NCBI RefSeq assembly: GCF_008973485.1
Contig: NZ_CP031223.1
Span: forward strand, 1,674,001-1,738,000
Direction of reading: 5' to 3'
Length of the DNA stretch: 64,000 bases
Source of the DNA: Psychrobacillus glaciei
GTDB taxonomy: Bacteria > Bacillota > Bacilli > Bacillales_A > Planococcaceae
Shown: piece after piece, positions 28,141 through 38,002 of the stretch
How the letters are laid out: each line of letters begins with the position of its first letter
Position numbering within the stretch: position 1 is the first letter of the stretch
Made by a program: the position numbers and the translations under genes
Notes under the pieces: generated by a model
What the model saw: only the letters and a program-made list of their open reading frames with translations
Told to the model about the DNA's origin: nothing
Database searches by the model: none

Positions 28141-28995
28141 TTGAAATCAACTAGTAATTTTGTAGACATGAAGAAGAATAACGAAAAGATTGCAATGGTA
28201 ACAGCTTATGATCATCCATCTGCTAAATTTGCAGAACAAGCTGGCGTAGACATGATTTTAGTAGGAGATTCCGTTGGGATGGTTGTGCTTGGATATGATT
28301 CCACTGTACTTGTGACAATGGATGATATGATTCATCATGGAAAAGCTGCAAGAAGAGGAGCACCAAATACTTTTTTAGTGGTAGATATGCCTTTTGGGAC
28401 ATTTCATGGCTCACTAAATCAAACACTTGCTAACGCAGTAAATATTATGCAACAAACGAATGCTCAAGCAGTAAAAGTAGAAGGCGCAGATGAAGTAATA
28501 ACTGTGATACAAAAGTTAACTTCTGCAGGTATACCAGTAGTTGCTCATCTTGGGTTACTTCCGCAATCTGCTGGAGTGATAGGTGGTTATAAAGTACAAG
28601 GTAAAACTGCAGCTGCTGCAGAGAAACTAATAGATGATGCGAAAAAATGTGAAGAAGCAGGTGCTTGTGCAGTAGTTCTAGAATGTATTCCACATCAACT
28701 GACAGAAAAAGTTTCAGCAGCATTAACAATTCCTACAATTGGAATTGGAGCTGGTGTAAGAGCGGATGGTCAAGTGTTAGTTTTTCATGACATGGTTAAA
28801 TACGGAACGCATCATATTCCGAAATTTGTTCAGGAATATGCAAATGTTGGGACTTCTATTGCAGATGGAATTACACAATATGTGCAAGATGTGAAAAATG
28901 AAGAATTTCCAGCAGAAAAGCATCAATTTACCATGAAAGAAGATCAACTTCAACAATTGTACGGAGGAAATCATGAAAACAATTCAAACAATTAA
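28141..28995 (+). CDS. panB: 3-Methyl-2-oxobutanoate hydroxymethyltransferase
   Basis: First committed step of pantothenate synthesis, using methylene-tetrahydrofolate to make ketopantoate. It has 284 residues. [42 protein letters not shown] and VKVEGADE cover the Mg and substrate-binding sites, and [19 protein letters not shown] is the conserved C-terminal block. The start is TTG after GAGGAG. Its last 23 bases overlap panC. Confidence 0.97.
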   Translation: MKSTSNFVDMKKNNEKIAMVTAYDHPSAKFAEQAGVDMILVGDSVGMVVLGYDSTVLVTMDDMIHHGKAARRGAPNTFLVVDMPFGTFHGSLNQTLANAVNIMQQTNAQAVKVEGADEVITVIQKLTSAGIPVVAHLGLLPQSAGVIGGYKVQGKTAAAAEKLIDDAKKCEEAGACAVVLECIPHQLTEKVSAALTIPTIGIGAGVRADGQVLVFHDMVKYGTHHIPKFVQEYANVGTSIADGITQYVQDVKNEEFPAEKHQFTMKEDQLQQLYGGNHENNSNN

Positions 28996-29818
28996 TGATT
29001 TACAAAACTTTTTATATAGCAATAAAGAAAAAACAATTGGGCTTGTGCCGACAATGGGATATCTACATGAAGGCCATTTAGCACTGTTAAATAGAGCCAG
29101 AAAAGAAAATGACCTAGTCGTTTCAAGCATCTTTGTAAACCCAGCACAATTTGGTCCAAATGAAGATTTGGATCGCTATCCAAGAGATATCGAACATGAT
29201 ACAGAACTGGCGGCAAAAGCTGGAGTAGATGTCCTTTTTGTTCCTACTGTAAATGAAATGTATCCATTCGAAAGTGGTATTACGATTCATGCAGGTGAAC
29301 TTTCTACAAAGCTATGTGGGGAAAGTAGACCTGGACATTTTGATGGTGTCTTAAAAGTAATTACAAAGTTATTTCATTTGGTCCAACCAACAAAAGCTTA
29401 TTTTGGCCAAAAAGATGCGCAACAACTTGCGATTATCGAGACATTCGTGAATGCTTATAACTTCCCTGTACAAATTGAACGAGTTTCCACAGTTAGAGAA
29501 GCTGATGGGTTGGCGAAAAGTTCTCGAAATGTATTTTTAAGTGAAAAGGAAAGAGCAGAATCTGTCAATATATATAAAGCAATAACGATTGCTACGGAAA
29601 CTTGGAGAGAATCGAAGGATATACAGGAAGCACTTGCTAAAGGTAAGGCTTTTATCGAACAAAATACTTCTGGTAAGATAGATTATTTGGAAGCGCTAGC
29701 ATACCCAAACCTACAAGCAGATTTAAATGATGCAGAACAGATCTTGTTCGCAACAGCAGTATTTTTCGAAAATGCTCGATTAATAGATAATATTATTGTT
29801 GATGTAAAAGGAGTGTAA
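28973..29818 (+). CDS. panC: Pantothenate synthetase
   Basis: ATP-dependent condensation of pantoate and beta-alanine. It has 281 residues. The nucleotidyl-transferase fold is marked by [15 protein letters not shown] (HxGH) and the later [13 protein letters not shown] (KMSKS-like). [20 protein letters not shown] and [19 protein letters not shown] are also conserved. ACGGAGGAAATC lies before the ATG, inside panB, so the genes are translationally coupled. Confidence 0.98.
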   Translation: MKTIQTINDLQNFLYSNKEKTIGLVPTMGYLHEGHLALLNRARKENDLVVSSIFVNPAQFGPNEDLDRYPRDIEHDTELAAKAGVDVLFVPTVNEMYPFESGITIHAGELSTKLCGESRPGHFDGVLKVITKLFHLVQPTKAYFGQKDAQQLAIIETFVNAYNFPVQIERVSTVREADGLAKSSRNVFLSEKERAESVNIYKAITIATETWRESKDIQEALAKGKAFIEQNTSGKIDYLEALAYPNLQADLNDAEQILFATAVFFENARLIDNIIVDVKGV

Positions 29819-29821
29819 TTT

Positions 29822-30205
29822 ATGTTACGTATGATGTTAAATAGTAAAATTCACCGTGCAGTTGTCACGGAAGCAGATTTAAATTATGTAGGAAGTATTA
29901 CGATTGATCAAAATATTTTAGATGCTGTTGGAATGTTACCAAATGAAAAAGTGCATATTGTAAATAACAATAATGGGGCACGGTTTGAAACATATATTAT
30001 CGCTGGAGAAAGAGGTAGCGGTGTTATTTGTGTAAATGGTGCGGCTGCCCGTCTTGTTCAACGAGGAGATATCGTCATTATTCTTTCTTATGCATATGTG
30101 ATGAACGAAGAAGCGCAATCACATCAACCAACTGTTGCTATTATGAATGAAAACAATACGATTAAACAAATTATACATTATGAACCAGAAGCGACTATCA
30201 TGTAG
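29822..30205 (+). CDS. panD: Aspartate 1-decarboxylase proenzyme
   Basis: A pyruvoyl enzyme that makes beta-alanine for pantothenate. It has 127 residues. Self-cleavage should fall between Gly and Ser in the NYVGSITID block (about residues 24/25), making the pyruvoyl group from Ser. [17 protein letters not shown] and [10 protein letters not shown] are typical. The ATG is 3 bases after panC with GGAGTG upstream. It ends the panBCD operon; I see no clear terminator. Confidence 0.98.
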   Translation: MLRMMLNSKIHRAVVTEADLNYVGSITIDQNILDAVGMLPNEKVHIVNNNNGARFETYIIAGERGSGVICVNGAAARLVQRGDIVIILSYAYVMNEEAQSHQPTVAIMNENNTIKQIIHYEPEATIM

Positions 30206-30311
30206 AGTTCAGTTTCTAATATGGCACATCATTACTGATAATTGACCAATTTTTTTCAACTAATATATTAGGTTAATGTACGATTAGTTACGGTCATACT
30301 GTAGATAAAAT

Positions 30312-30490
30312 GCGTCGTAAGAAACTTGCCGCTGGGATTTTCGCTGCAGGGCGGACGCCTTCCACCGGGTGAGCGATGAGCCTTCACCGCCGCTACGCGT
30401 TCGTTGTGAAGTCTCATTTGCCCACTCATCCGGTAGGAGTCGCCGCCCTGTCGCTACAATCCCAAGTAAACTTGCTAACTATTCGGTAAT
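30312..30490 (+). repeat. Family B GC-rich intergenic repeat, forward copy
   Basis: Runs from AAAATGCGTC through CGCTGGGATTTTCGCTGC, GGGTGAGCGATGAGCC, CTCATCCGGTAGGAGTCGCC and ends in TTGCTAACTATTCGGTAATG. It is GC-rich in an AT-rich gap. The reverse complement of 30695-30870 follows the same order, so the two form a divergent inverted pair. Confidence 0.8.
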
Positions 30491-30694
30491 GTTGCACAAT
30501 GGCGAAATTATCCACTCTACTTATCCGGATATTATCCCCAATAAATAATTCGCAACATACGGAGGATTTTCAATGGAGACTTATAATCTAATGCAAAGTT
30601 TAGGCTTTATTAAGAGAAAGTAGTTGCTTTCACCTATTTATTGGATTTTATTTTAGATAATATAGTTAAGGTTAAAAAGTGAATAGTGACGCTG
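30491..30694. other. Spacer between the inverted family B repeats
   Basis: An AT-rich stretch without a recognised gene. The only coding-like signal is a 16-codon frame at 30573-30623, preceded by a good CGGAGGA ribosome-binding site; it has no recognisable homologue. Confidence 0.4.
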
Positions 30695-30870
30695 AATAGT
30701 TAGCAAATATGCTGGATTGCAGCGGCAGGTGGCGACTCCGAAGGGATCAGGGAGACAGATGAGACAGCACAAACGGCGCGCATGCGACGGTGCTGGCTCA
30801 TCGCTCCCCCCTCGGAAAGCGCCCGCCTAGAGCGGAAATCCTAGCGGTTACTAAGACGCAGTATATCTAA
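30695..30870 (-). repeat. Family B GC-rich intergenic repeat, inverted copy
   Basis: Read on the minus strand it carries TGCGTCTTAGTAACCGCTAG, GATTTCCGCTCTAGGCGGGC, GAGCGATGAGCC, CATCTGTCTC, GGAGTCGCCACC and ends GCTAACTATTCAG. It faces the copy at 30312-30490. From 30871 to 30965 nothing is recognised. Confidence 0.8.
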
Positions 30871-30965
30871 AAAGCGAACTGAAACGTAAAATTGTAAACT
30901 ATCATCTTGTTTTATCAAATAGTAGGAAATGGATAATTAGCATACTTGATGGCACATATTAAAAA

Positions 30966-30996
30966 CGGAGTTAGCTTACAATGCTGCTCCTTTTTT
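30966..30996 (+). terminator. Terminator-like hairpin upstream of dinG
   Basis: GGAG and AGC pair with GCT and CTCC around a short loop, followed by TTTTTT. It is about 760 bases after panD and could end transcription through the repeat region. Confidence 0.6.
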
Positions 30997-31089
30997 AAAT
31001 TAAAAGTACGGTTTTGGTAGTAAAATTTTAGTGAATATTAAATGGATGTGGTACAATTTTTTTAGAATATAAGAATTGTGAGTTGAGGG

Positions 31090-33840
31090 ATGATGGAAAA
31101 TCATAAATATGCAGTTGTAGATATCGAAACAACAGGCCATTCATCTTCTAGTGGTGATCGTATTATTCAACTTGCAATTGTATTTATTAATAATTATAAA
31201 GTCGTACATACTTTTTCTACATTTATTAATCCGGAAAAATCGATTCCTCTTTTCATCCAAGATCTAACAAAGATTAAGAATGAAGATGTGGTAAATGCAC
31301 CTTTGTTTGAAGAAGTTGGATCCGAAATATTAGACATGCTACAAGATCACATTTTTGTTGCACATAATATTCATTTTGATCTTACTTTTTTACAAAGCGA
31401 GTTAAAAAGAGTAGGTCTGCCAAAATTAATTTGTAAAACAATGGATACGGTCGAATTTACAAAGTTAATGTTTCCTAATTTATATAGCTATAAGCTTCAA
31501 GATATAGCATCTGAATTACAAATTGACTTGCAAATGGCGCATAGAGCCGATGATGATGCACTCGCTACCGCATATTTGTTATTAAAATGTATCGAGCAGC
31601 TATCACATTTACCACTTCGCACGATTGAATTATTACATAAAAGATCGTTTCATTTGAAATCTAACTTATCGTTGCTTTTCTTTGAAGTATTATCTACTAA
31701 AAGATTGAAGTACGAACCGAATGAATATCCAATGTATCGTAAAATTCCATTAAAACAGATGGAAGAAGAGAAAGATATTGGTCCCATAAACCGAAGTTAT
31801 CCGCTAGAGAAACTATCAAAGTTAAAGCTATTCCAAAATGGCTTTCCACTTTTTGAAGAGCGTCCTGCGCAATTTGAATTAATGGATACTATTCACTTTA
31901 CTTTGCAAGAAAAAAAGGAAATTGTTTGTGAAGCAGAGACAGGAATAGGAAAAACTTTAGGATATTTACTTCCAGCAGCCATCTATGCAATGGAAACACA
32001 AAAACCGGTAATTATAAGTACATATACAACTCATTTAATCGATCAATTAGTGCAAGAAGAAATACCTAAACTGGATGAAGTTTTAGGCGTGAAAACGAGA
32101 GTTGCGAAGCTAAAAGGAATGCATCATTATATTGATTTGTATCGTTTTTGGCAACATCTTCAACTGGAAGATGAATCGTATGATGAAACTTTTACAATTA
32201 TGCAGATTTTAGTTTGGCTAACGCTTACAGACGAAGGAGATTTAACAGAGTTAAATGTATCTGGTGGTGGGCAATTATTTGTAGAAAAGATCAGAAGAGC
32301 CGTTCCATTCAAATCAGAAGAATCGGAAGTAGTTGATTTTTATGAGCGAGCGATTCAGAAAAGTGGAAATTGTAATATTATAGTTACTAACCATGCCATG
32401 ATATTGGCGGATCAAGACCGAGAATTTCGATTATTAGCTAAGGGATGCGCAACAATTATTGATGAGGCTCATCAATTTATTCATGCAAGTATGTCTAGAA
32501 AAGAACGTATTTTTTCATACACAAATTGGAAATACATTCTGGGTCAGTTTGGGACCTTAGATACAGAACAGCTACTGTATAAGTTGTCGATCATTCATAT
32601 ACCATTGCCTTTACGCATCCGGCTAGAAAAAGAATTTGTAGGAATAGTTAATATATTCGATGAAACGGTTTCTTATATTATCAATTCTGTTCAACACGCA
32701 AAAAATCGCTCTAAAAATACAAAAAGAACAATTTTGTTAGATGATTTACATTTAAATGAATCGCTTTTTCGTAAAGTTGCACTTTCTATCCAAACTTTTA
32801 TCCTATCAGCAAAATCCATCATTCATTCCTATTCAATGAAAGAGGAAGCGGTTGCGCCAATTATTTTGAATGAATGGGAATATTGGATACGCGAGCTTGA
32901 GATAAAAGTAGCTGAGTGGGATGAAATTTTTTTACAAGAAGAGTCGATTGAAGCGAAGTGGTTAGAAATTGATACAAGAAGCATACCAGGTAGTCTTACA
33001 ATTATTAAAAGACCACTCAACTATCAGAATGATATTAAGCATGCATTAAATCCTTTAAGGTCTGCGGGAGCAGTAATTTGGACTTCAGGAACTCTTTCTG
33101 TACCTTCGAATAGACATTTCATTACTTCTCAGCTTGGTTTACACGAAAAAATAGAAATTTGTTCATTTAAAACTTCGGCTGACTATTATAATGGTGCAGA
33201 ACTATTAATTATTGAGGACATGCCGGAAATTCAACATGTTTCACAAAGTCATTACATTGAATCAGTGGCAGAAGCTATTGTTCAAACAGTACTTGTTACA
33301 GAAGGTAGATGTTTTGTATTGTTTACTTCTCAAGATATGCTGAGAAAAACAGTGGACTTGATTCAAGATACAAAGTTACTAGATGATTATATGCTATTTG
33401 CACAAGGCATGTCCTCGGGAAGTAGAATGCGATTATTAAAATCATTCCAACGGTTTTCGAAATCTGTCTTATTTGGTACGAATAGTTTTTGGGAAGGTGT
33501 CGATGTTCCTGGAGATGCGTTGTCTGTAATCATCATGGTGAGGCTTCCGTTCTCTTCCCCGGACGATCCTATATTCAAAAAGAGAGCTGAGTTACTTACC
33601 ATGAATGGTCAAAACCCTTTTACTGCATATTCCTTACCTGAAGCAGTTCTTCGATTTAGACAGGGGTTTGGTCGTTTAATCCGTTCATCTTCCGATAAGG
33701 GGGTATTTATCGTGTTAGATAGGAGGATTGAAACTAAATCTTATGGCAGAGACTTTTTACAAGCCATTCCTAATATTCCTGTAAAGAAAGTATCGCTAGA
33801 AAATATGGTCTTAGAGCTTGAAAATTGGTATACTAAGTAA
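31090..33840 (+). CDS. dinG: DinG-family exonuclease-helicase
   Basis: A 916-residue fusion of an N-terminal DEDD 3'-5' exonuclease (VVDIETTGHS, AHNIHFDLTFL, MAHRADDDALAT within residues 1-170) and a C-terminal superfamily 2 XPD/DinG-like helicase. Helicase motifs are ETGIGKTLGYLLPA (Walker A), IIDEAHQF (DEAH), GTNSFWEGVDVPGD and RFRQGFGRLIR. Cysteines for an iron-sulfur cluster are not grouped as in YpvA. The start may be ATG 31090 or 31093. An extended -10 (TGG then TACAAT at 31052-31057) lies upstream. Confidence 0.95.
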   Translation: MMENHKYAVVDIETTGHSSSSGDRIIQLAIVFINNYKVVHTFSTFINPEKSIPLFIQDLTKIKNEDVVNAPLFEEVGSEILDMLQDHIFVAHNIHFDLTFLQSELKRVGLPKLICKTMDTVEFTKLMFPNLYSYKLQDIASELQIDLQMAHRADDDALATAYLLLKCIEQLSHLPLRTIELLHKRSFHLKSNLSLLFFEVLSTKRLKYEPNEYPMYRKIPLKQMEEEKDIGPINRSYPLEKLSKLKLFQNGFPLFEERPAQFELMDTIHFTLQEKKEIVCEAETGIGKTLGYLLPAAIYAMETQKPVIISTYTTHLIDQLVQEEIPKLDEVLGVKTRVAKLKGMHHYIDLYRFWQHLQLEDESYDETFTIMQILVWLTLTDEGDLTELNVSGGGQLFVEKIRRAVPFKSEESEVVDFYERAIQKSGNCNIIVTNHAMILADQDREFRLLAKGCATIIDEAHQFIHASMSRKERIFSYTNWKYILGQFGTLDTEQLLYKLSIIHIPLPLRIRLEKEFVGIVNIFDETVSYIINSVQHAKNRSKNTKRTILLDDLHLNESLFRKVALSIQTFILSAKSIIHSYSMKEEAVAPIILNEWEYWIRELEIKVAEWDEIFLQEESIEAKWLEIDTRSIPGSLTIIKRPLNYQNDIKHALNPLRSAGAVIWTSGTLSVPSNRHFITSQLGLHEKIEICSFKTSADYYNGAELLIIEDMPEIQHVSQSHYIESVAEAIVQTVLVTEGRCFVLFTSQDMLRKTVDLIQDTKLLDDYMLFAQGMSSGSRMRLLKSFQRFSKSVLFGTNSFWEGVDVPGDALSVIIMVRLPFSSPDDPIFKKRAELLTMNGQNPFTAYSLPEAVLRFRQGFGRLIRSSSDKGVFIVLDRRIETKSYGRDFLQAIPNIPVKKVSLENMVLELENWYTK

Positions 33841-33868
33841 GCATAGTTTTAGAAAGTAGGTTAGAAAT

Positions 33869-34039
33869 ATGGAAAATAAAATTGAAGTGCTATCAACGGT
33901 TACAGTCAATTACCAAAATGACTTATACAAAATAGTTGATCAATTAAATCGAACATTAAAAGAGCAAGATTTAATGTTCGGATTAGCGCTAGATAAGCAA
34001 CAAAAAGAAAAAGCTGTATTTACTATTTATAGGACTTAA
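33869..34039 (+). CDS. ypmA: YpmA family small protein
   Basis: A 56-residue protein opening MENKIEVLSTVTVNY and ending KAVFTIYRT, matching the small YpmA family between dinG and ypmB in B. subtilis (also 56 aa as I recall). It has no membrane segment; AGAAAGTAGG lies upstream as a weak SD. The stop is 3 bases before ypmB. Function unknown. Confidence 0.85.
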   Translation: MENKIEVLSTVTVNYQNDLYKIVDQLNRTLKEQDLMFGLALDKQQKEKAVFTIYRT

Positions 34040-34042
34040 CAG

Positions 34043-34531
34043 ATGGCTTTAAAACGATGGATTCTGTTTATTGTTACTTTTTTGATTGGTCTTACGCTTA
34101 TTCTTAGCCTACTTATTTACTTTCAAGCAAAAGCGCCATTTAAAGCTGCTAGTGATGATGCCGAAACATATGTATTACATAATAATTTGTTATCCCAAAT
34201 CAATGATTCGTATGTTTATAATAGCAATATTTCTTACCACACAGTCATTGGTAAGACCGCTAAAGGGGAAGCAAAAGCTTTTTTTATTCCTGAAAAGAAA
34301 ACAGATGATCCGTTAATGGAAGTTAATTTCAAAGACGGAATAACAAAAGAACAGGCAATGGAATTAGCAAATAAGGATGAAAAAATCAGTAAATTATTAC
34401 ATGTAAAACTTGGAGTAGAAGAAGTAGGACCAGTATGGGAAATTTCGTTCATTAACAAAGATAATAAACTAAGTTATGTATACTTATTATTTGATAACGG
34501 AGACTGGTGGAAACGAATATCTAATTTATAA
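34043..34531 (+). CDS. ypmB: YpmB-like membrane-anchored protein
   Basis: A 162-residue protein with one N-terminal membrane helix (about residues 8-28) and an extracytoplasmic remainder with two PepSY-like halves ([14 protein letters not shown], then [14 protein letters not shown] and [13 protein letters not shown]). Location between ypmA and asnS matches YpmB. No catalytic residues are apparent. The B. subtilis neighbour aspB is missing; asnS follows directly. Confidence 0.85.
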   Translation: MALKRWILFIVTFLIGLTLILSLLIYFQAKAPFKAASDDAETYVLHNNLLSQINDSYVYNSNISYHTVIGKTAKGEAKAFFIPEKKTDDPLMEVNFKDGITKEQAMELANKDEKISKLLHVKLGVEEVGPVWEISFINKDNKLSYVYLLFDNGDWWKRISNL

Positions 34532-34559
34532 CGAAACTTTTAAATTTTTGGAGGATAAA

Positions 34560-35855
34560 ATGAAAAAAATTATGATTAAAGATATGGCAAAACATGTGGG
34601 CGAAACAGTGAAACTTGGTGCATGGCTTGCTAACAAGCGTTCAAGTGGTAAAATTGCATTTTTACAATTACGTGATGGATCTGGATTTGTACAAGGTGTT
34701 GTAGTAAAAGAAGAAGTTGGAGAAGAAATTTTCCAAACTGCTAAAGGGTTAACACAAGAAACATCTATGTATGTAATGGGTGAGATTATAAAGGATGAGC
34801 GTTCTTCATTTGGATATGAATTACAAATTAAAGAAATTGAAGTGATTCATGCAGCAGTGGACTTTCCAATCACACCTAAAGAACATGGTACAGAATTTTT
34901 AATGGATAATCGTCATCTATGGTTACGTTCAAGAAAACAACATGCCATTATGAAAATTCGTAATGAAATAATTCGAGCTACATATGAGTTTTTTAATGAT
35001 AATGGGTTTGTTAAAATGGACCCACCAATTTTAACAGGGTCATCTCCGGAAGGTACTTCTGAACTATTTCATACTAAATATTTTGATGAGGACGCATACC
35101 TTTCTCAATCAGGTCAATTGTATATGGAAGCTTCTGCGATGGCTCTTGGAAAAGTTTTTTCATTCGGTCCTACATTCCGTGCAGAAAAGTCAAAAACACG
35201 TCGTCATTTAATCGAATTCTGGATGATCGAACCAGAGATGGCATTCGTTGAATTTGAAGAAAATCTAGAAGTTCAAGAGCAATATGTAGAATTTATTGCA
35301 CAAGCAGTATTGAAAAACTGTACATTGGAATTAGAACGGTTAGGTAGAGATGTGTCAAAACTTGAAAATATTAAAGCGCCATTTCCACGTATTTCATACG
35401 ATGATGCCATCAAGTTTCTTCATGAAAAAGGCTTTGATGATATCAAATGGGGAGACGATTTTGGTTCACCACATGAAACTGCGATTGCAGAAAGTTATGA
35501 CAAGCCAGTTTTCATTACGCATTATCCGATAGGTATTAAGCCATTCTATATGCAACCACATCCAGACAGAGATGACGTAGTTTTATGTGCAGACTTAATT
35601 GCTCCAGAAGGATATGGTGAAATCATTGGTGGTTCAGAACGTATCCATGACTATGAATTATTAAAACAACGCCTTGCAGAACACGGTTTAGATGAATCCG
35701 CATATGCTTGGTATTTAGAGCTTCGCAAACAAGGATCAGTACCACATTCAGGATTTGGACTTGGATTAGAGAGAACAGTTGCATGGCTAAGCGGAGCGGA
35801 ACATGTTCGTGAGTCCATTCCTTTCCCTCGTTTATTAAACAGATTATATCCATAA
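34560..35855 (+). CDS. asnS: Asparaginyl-tRNA synthetase
   Basis: A class IIb aminoacyl-tRNA synthetase charging tRNA-Asn. From ATG 34560 it has 431 residues. The N-terminal OB-fold anticodon domain ([20 protein letters not shown]) is followed by the catalytic core with motif 2 ([20 protein letters not shown]) and motif 3 ([15 protein letters not shown]). A GGAGG SD lies just upstream. No T-box leader is visible in the 28-base gap after ypmB, so the gene is probably in the dinG-ypmAB transcript. Confidence 0.97.
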   Translation: MKKIMIKDMAKHVGETVKLGAWLANKRSSGKIAFLQLRDGSGFVQGVVVKEEVGEEIFQTAKGLTQETSMYVMGEIIKDERSSFGYELQIKEIEVIHAAVDFPITPKEHGTEFLMDNRHLWLRSRKQHAIMKIRNEIIRATYEFFNDNGFVKMDPPILTGSSPEGTSELFHTKYFDEDAYLSQSGQLYMEASAMALGKVFSFGPTFRAEKSKTRRHLIEFWMIEPEMAFVEFEENLEVQEQYVEFIAQAVLKNCTLELERLGRDVSKLENIKAPFPRISYDDAIKFLHEKGFDDIKWGDDFGSPHETAIAESYDKPVFITHYPIGIKPFYMQPHPDRDDVVLCADLIAPEGYGEIIGGSERIHDYELLKQRLAEHGLDESAYAWYLELRKQGSVPHSGFGLGLERTVAWLSGAEHVRESIPFPRLLNRLYP

Positions 35856-35862
35856 TAGAAAG

Positions 35863-35900
35863 AGCTTTTCGCAGTAGAAATGTTTTTACTGCGAAAAAGC
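35863..35900 (+). terminator. Hairpin after asnS without a clear U-tract
   Basis: AGCTTTTCGCAGTA pairs with TACTGCGAAAAAGC around an AT-rich loop. No T run follows, so it may be an RNA end-stabilising stem or a weak terminator. Confidence 0.4.
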
Positions 35901-35960
35901 ATGCGGCTGCTTATAGAAGGCAACTACACTGTGTAATATCATTAAGAAAGGGAGACGAGT

Positions 35961-36671
35961 ATGCAAAAGCGAGATCGACTCCGTATTTGGACAGAGCAGG
36001 GGAATGTAACCATTTCCCAGCTTTTTTTTAACTATTATAAAATGATTGATGTAAAAGATGAAGAGGCTATTTTGCTTTTGCATTTAATCGCATTTGGAGA
36101 AGCAGGCAACCACTTTCCTACTCCGCAAAACTTAGTTGAACGTACGCATTTTGATGAAAATAAAGTAACGAACATTTTACAGCGCCTTGTGCAAAAAGGA
36201 TTTGTTCAAATCGAACAGCAAATAGATGAAGAAGGTATACGATATGAATATTATAATTTTCAGTATTTGTGGAATCTACTTTTAAATTACGCGGAGCAAG
36301 AAGAGAATAGTGCAGAAGATGATGTATTGAAAGTAGAAGAAGGAACTATCTATAAATTATTTGAACAAGAATTTGGAAGGTTATTATCTCCAATGGAATA
36401 TGAAACGATTGGCATGTGGTTTGATCAGGATCAACATTCTCCTGCATTAATCCGCCTAGCACTAAAAGAGGCAGTATTATCGCAAAAGCTTAGTTTACGC
36501 TACATCGATCGTATTTTGTTTGAATGGAAAAAGAAAAATATCAAAACTGTGGAAGCAGCGGAAAAACAGTCAACTAATTTTAGACAGCAAATCCCAATAC
36601 AAAAACAAGTTGAACAAGCAGTAAGTGCAACAAAGGTATCCTTTTATAATTGGTTAGAAGAAAGAGAGTAG
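35961..36671 (+). CDS. dnaD: Primosome component DnaD
   Basis: Acts with DnaB and DnaI to load the replicative helicase. It has 236 residues (B. subtilis 232). The N-terminal winged-helix part (GNVTISQLFFNYYKMIDVKD, NLVERTHFDENKVTNILQRL) is followed by an acidic linker and the DnaD C-terminal domain (YKLFEQEFGRLLSPMEYETI, then the YIDRILFEWKKKNI motif). AAAGGGAG precedes the ATG. nth follows after 11 bases. Confidence 0.97.
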   Translation: MQKRDRLRIWTEQGNVTISQLFFNYYKMIDVKDEEAILLLHLIAFGEAGNHFPTPQNLVERTHFDENKVTNILQRLVQKGFVQIEQQIDEEGIRYEYYNFQYLWNLLLNYAEQEENSAEDDVLKVEEGTIYKLFEQEFGRLLSPMEYETIGMWFDQDQHSPALIRLALKEAVLSQKLSLRYIDRILFEWKKKNIKTVEAAEKQSTNFRQQIPIQKQVEQAVSATKVSFYNWLEERE

Positions 36672-36682
36672 GTGGAGATATT

Positions 36683-37333
36683 TTGCTGACGAAAGCACAA
36701 TGGCACTATTGTCTTGAAGAGATGGAGCGAATGTTCCCAGATGCTCATTGTGAGCTAGTTCATGAAAATCCATTCGAACTACTTATCGCTACATTATTAT
36801 CTGCACAATGTACAGATGTCTTGGTGAATAAAGTAACGAAGAGTTTGTTTCAAAAGTATCGTAAACCAGAAGATTACTTAGCGGTTCCAATAGAAGAGTT
36901 ACAGAACGATATTCGGTCGATTGGACTGTATCGAAATAAAGCCAAAAATATTCAAGCGCTAAGTAAACAATTGATTGAATTATATGAAGGAGTAGTCCCG
37001 GCAAATAGAGACTTACTTACAACTTTTCCTGGAGTAGGGCGCAAAACAGCGAACGTGGTAGTTTCAGTTGCTTTCGATATACCTGCAATTGCTGTAGATA
37101 CTCATGTAGAACGTGTGTCCAAGCGTTTAGGTCTTTGCAGATGGAAAGATTCCGTACTCCAAGTGGAACAAATATTGATGAAAAAAACTCCGATTGAATT
37201 ATGGTCCAAAGCTCATCACCAACTAATTTTCTTTGGTCGTTACCATTGCAAAGCACAAAATCCACAATGCCCGCAATGTCCTTTATTGTCCATTTGCCGG
37301 GAAGGGAAAAAAAGGATGAATAAAATTGTCTAA
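36683..37333 (+). CDS. nth: Endonuclease III
   Basis: A bifunctional DNA glycosylase/AP lyase for oxidised pyrimidines. It has 216 residues from TTG 36683, with GGTGGAG 5 bases before. The helix-hairpin-helix TFPGVGRKTANVVVS, catalytic Lys region LSAQCTD, the VDTHVERVSKRLGL block containing the catalytic Asp, and the C-terminal Cys-X6-Cys-X2-Cys-X5-Cys iron-sulfur loop (CKAQNPQCPQCPLLSIC) are all present. It overlaps ypoC by 8 bases. Confidence 0.97.
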   Translation: MLTKAQWHYCLEEMERMFPDAHCELVHENPFELLIATLLSAQCTDVLVNKVTKSLFQKYRKPEDYLAVPIEELQNDIRSIGLYRNKAKNIQALSKQLIELYEGVVPANRDLLTTFPGVGRKTANVVVSVAFDIPAIAVDTHVERVSKRLGLCRWKDSVLQVEQILMKKTPIELWSKAHHQLIFFGRYHCKAQNPQCPQCPLLSICREGKKRMNKIV

Positions 37334-37625
37334 GCCCAACTCGGTCGAGTATCAGCGTTATTTTGCTGAGTGGATTCAGCTAAAGGGGCATTTGGTTTTA
37401 TCGTTCAAAGTAAAAAATGATGCAAGAAACGAACTTATGGAACAAGGCATAAATCTCTTAACAGTAATTATTGACAATGCAACAGGAATTACTCCTATTA
37501 ATTTTTCGGATCGAATTACATTTATTAAGCAAAACAAAAATAATTATACTGCATTTCGTCAGTTGGATGAATTATTTAAAGAAATGAAGAAGAAAATCGC
37601 AGTTATGCTAATACTCAAAAAATAG
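37326..37625 (+). CDS. ypoC: YpoC-like protein (short form)
   Basis: A 99-residue protein starting at TTG 37326, inside the end of nth, with AAAAGGATG upstream. Order dnaD-nth-ypoC-ponA and the text RITFIKQNKNNYTAFRQLDELFKE support YpoC. The B. subtilis protein is longer as I recall, and an in-frame stop at 37317 blocks a longer N-terminus here. It seems to be the C-terminal domain only. Function unknown. Confidence 0.7.
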   Translation: MSKPNSVEYQRYFAEWIQLKGHLVLSFKVKNDARNELMEQGINLLTVIIDNATGITPINFSDRITFIKQNKNNYTAFRQLDELFKEMKKKIAVMLILKK

Positions 37626-37631
37626 GTTTAC

Positions 37632-37664
37632 AAAAGGGGATGACTTAATAGGTCATCCTTTTTA
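37632..37664 (+). terminator. Terminator after ypoC
   Basis: AAAGGGGATGAC pairs with GTCATCCTTTT around a TTAATAG loop, then TTTA. It closes the asnS-dnaD-nth-ypoC unit. Confidence 0.85.
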
Positions 37665-37699
37665 TTTATAGATAAGTATATAAATCTTTATGCCAAGAA

Positions 37700-37800
37700 G
37701 AGGTTGATTTCGGCTGCCGGCGGACGATTTCCAGGGGCAAGCATCAAGCCTCTTCCGTCACTGCGTTGATTTACATGCTAATCCGCTCCAATCAAAAGTG
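37700..37800 (+). repeat. Truncated family B repeat
   Basis: Carries GATTTCGGCTGCCGGCGGAC followed by TTTCCAGGGGCAAGC, resembling the 5' half of family B, then loses similarity. From 37801 to 38002 no gene is seen. Confidence 0.5.
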
Positions 37801-38002
37801 TAAAAAAAGAGACGCAATACACTTCGTCGAAATAGTGAACTAGTGCTTATAACGAGTGTTTAGATGGAGAAGCATGCGGTAGGCGCTGATAAGTGATGCC
37901 TTTCAACTCACTAGGGCTTAATCTTTATTTTGCTTTCCTTTTATTCCTAAGTTATGAAGTGCACATAATTCATTGGGTAAATGAATAGAACTGATGGAAC
38001 TT

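Noticed and set aside
28445-28729. Leucine-rich minus-strand frame inside panB
   Set aside because: It is a shadow of the conserved panB coding sequence, without a start signal.
30312-30870. Insertion sequence bounded by inverted repeats
   Set aside because: The spacer is about 200 bases with no transposase or remnant; single copies of the same repeat occur elsewhere, so these are independent elements.
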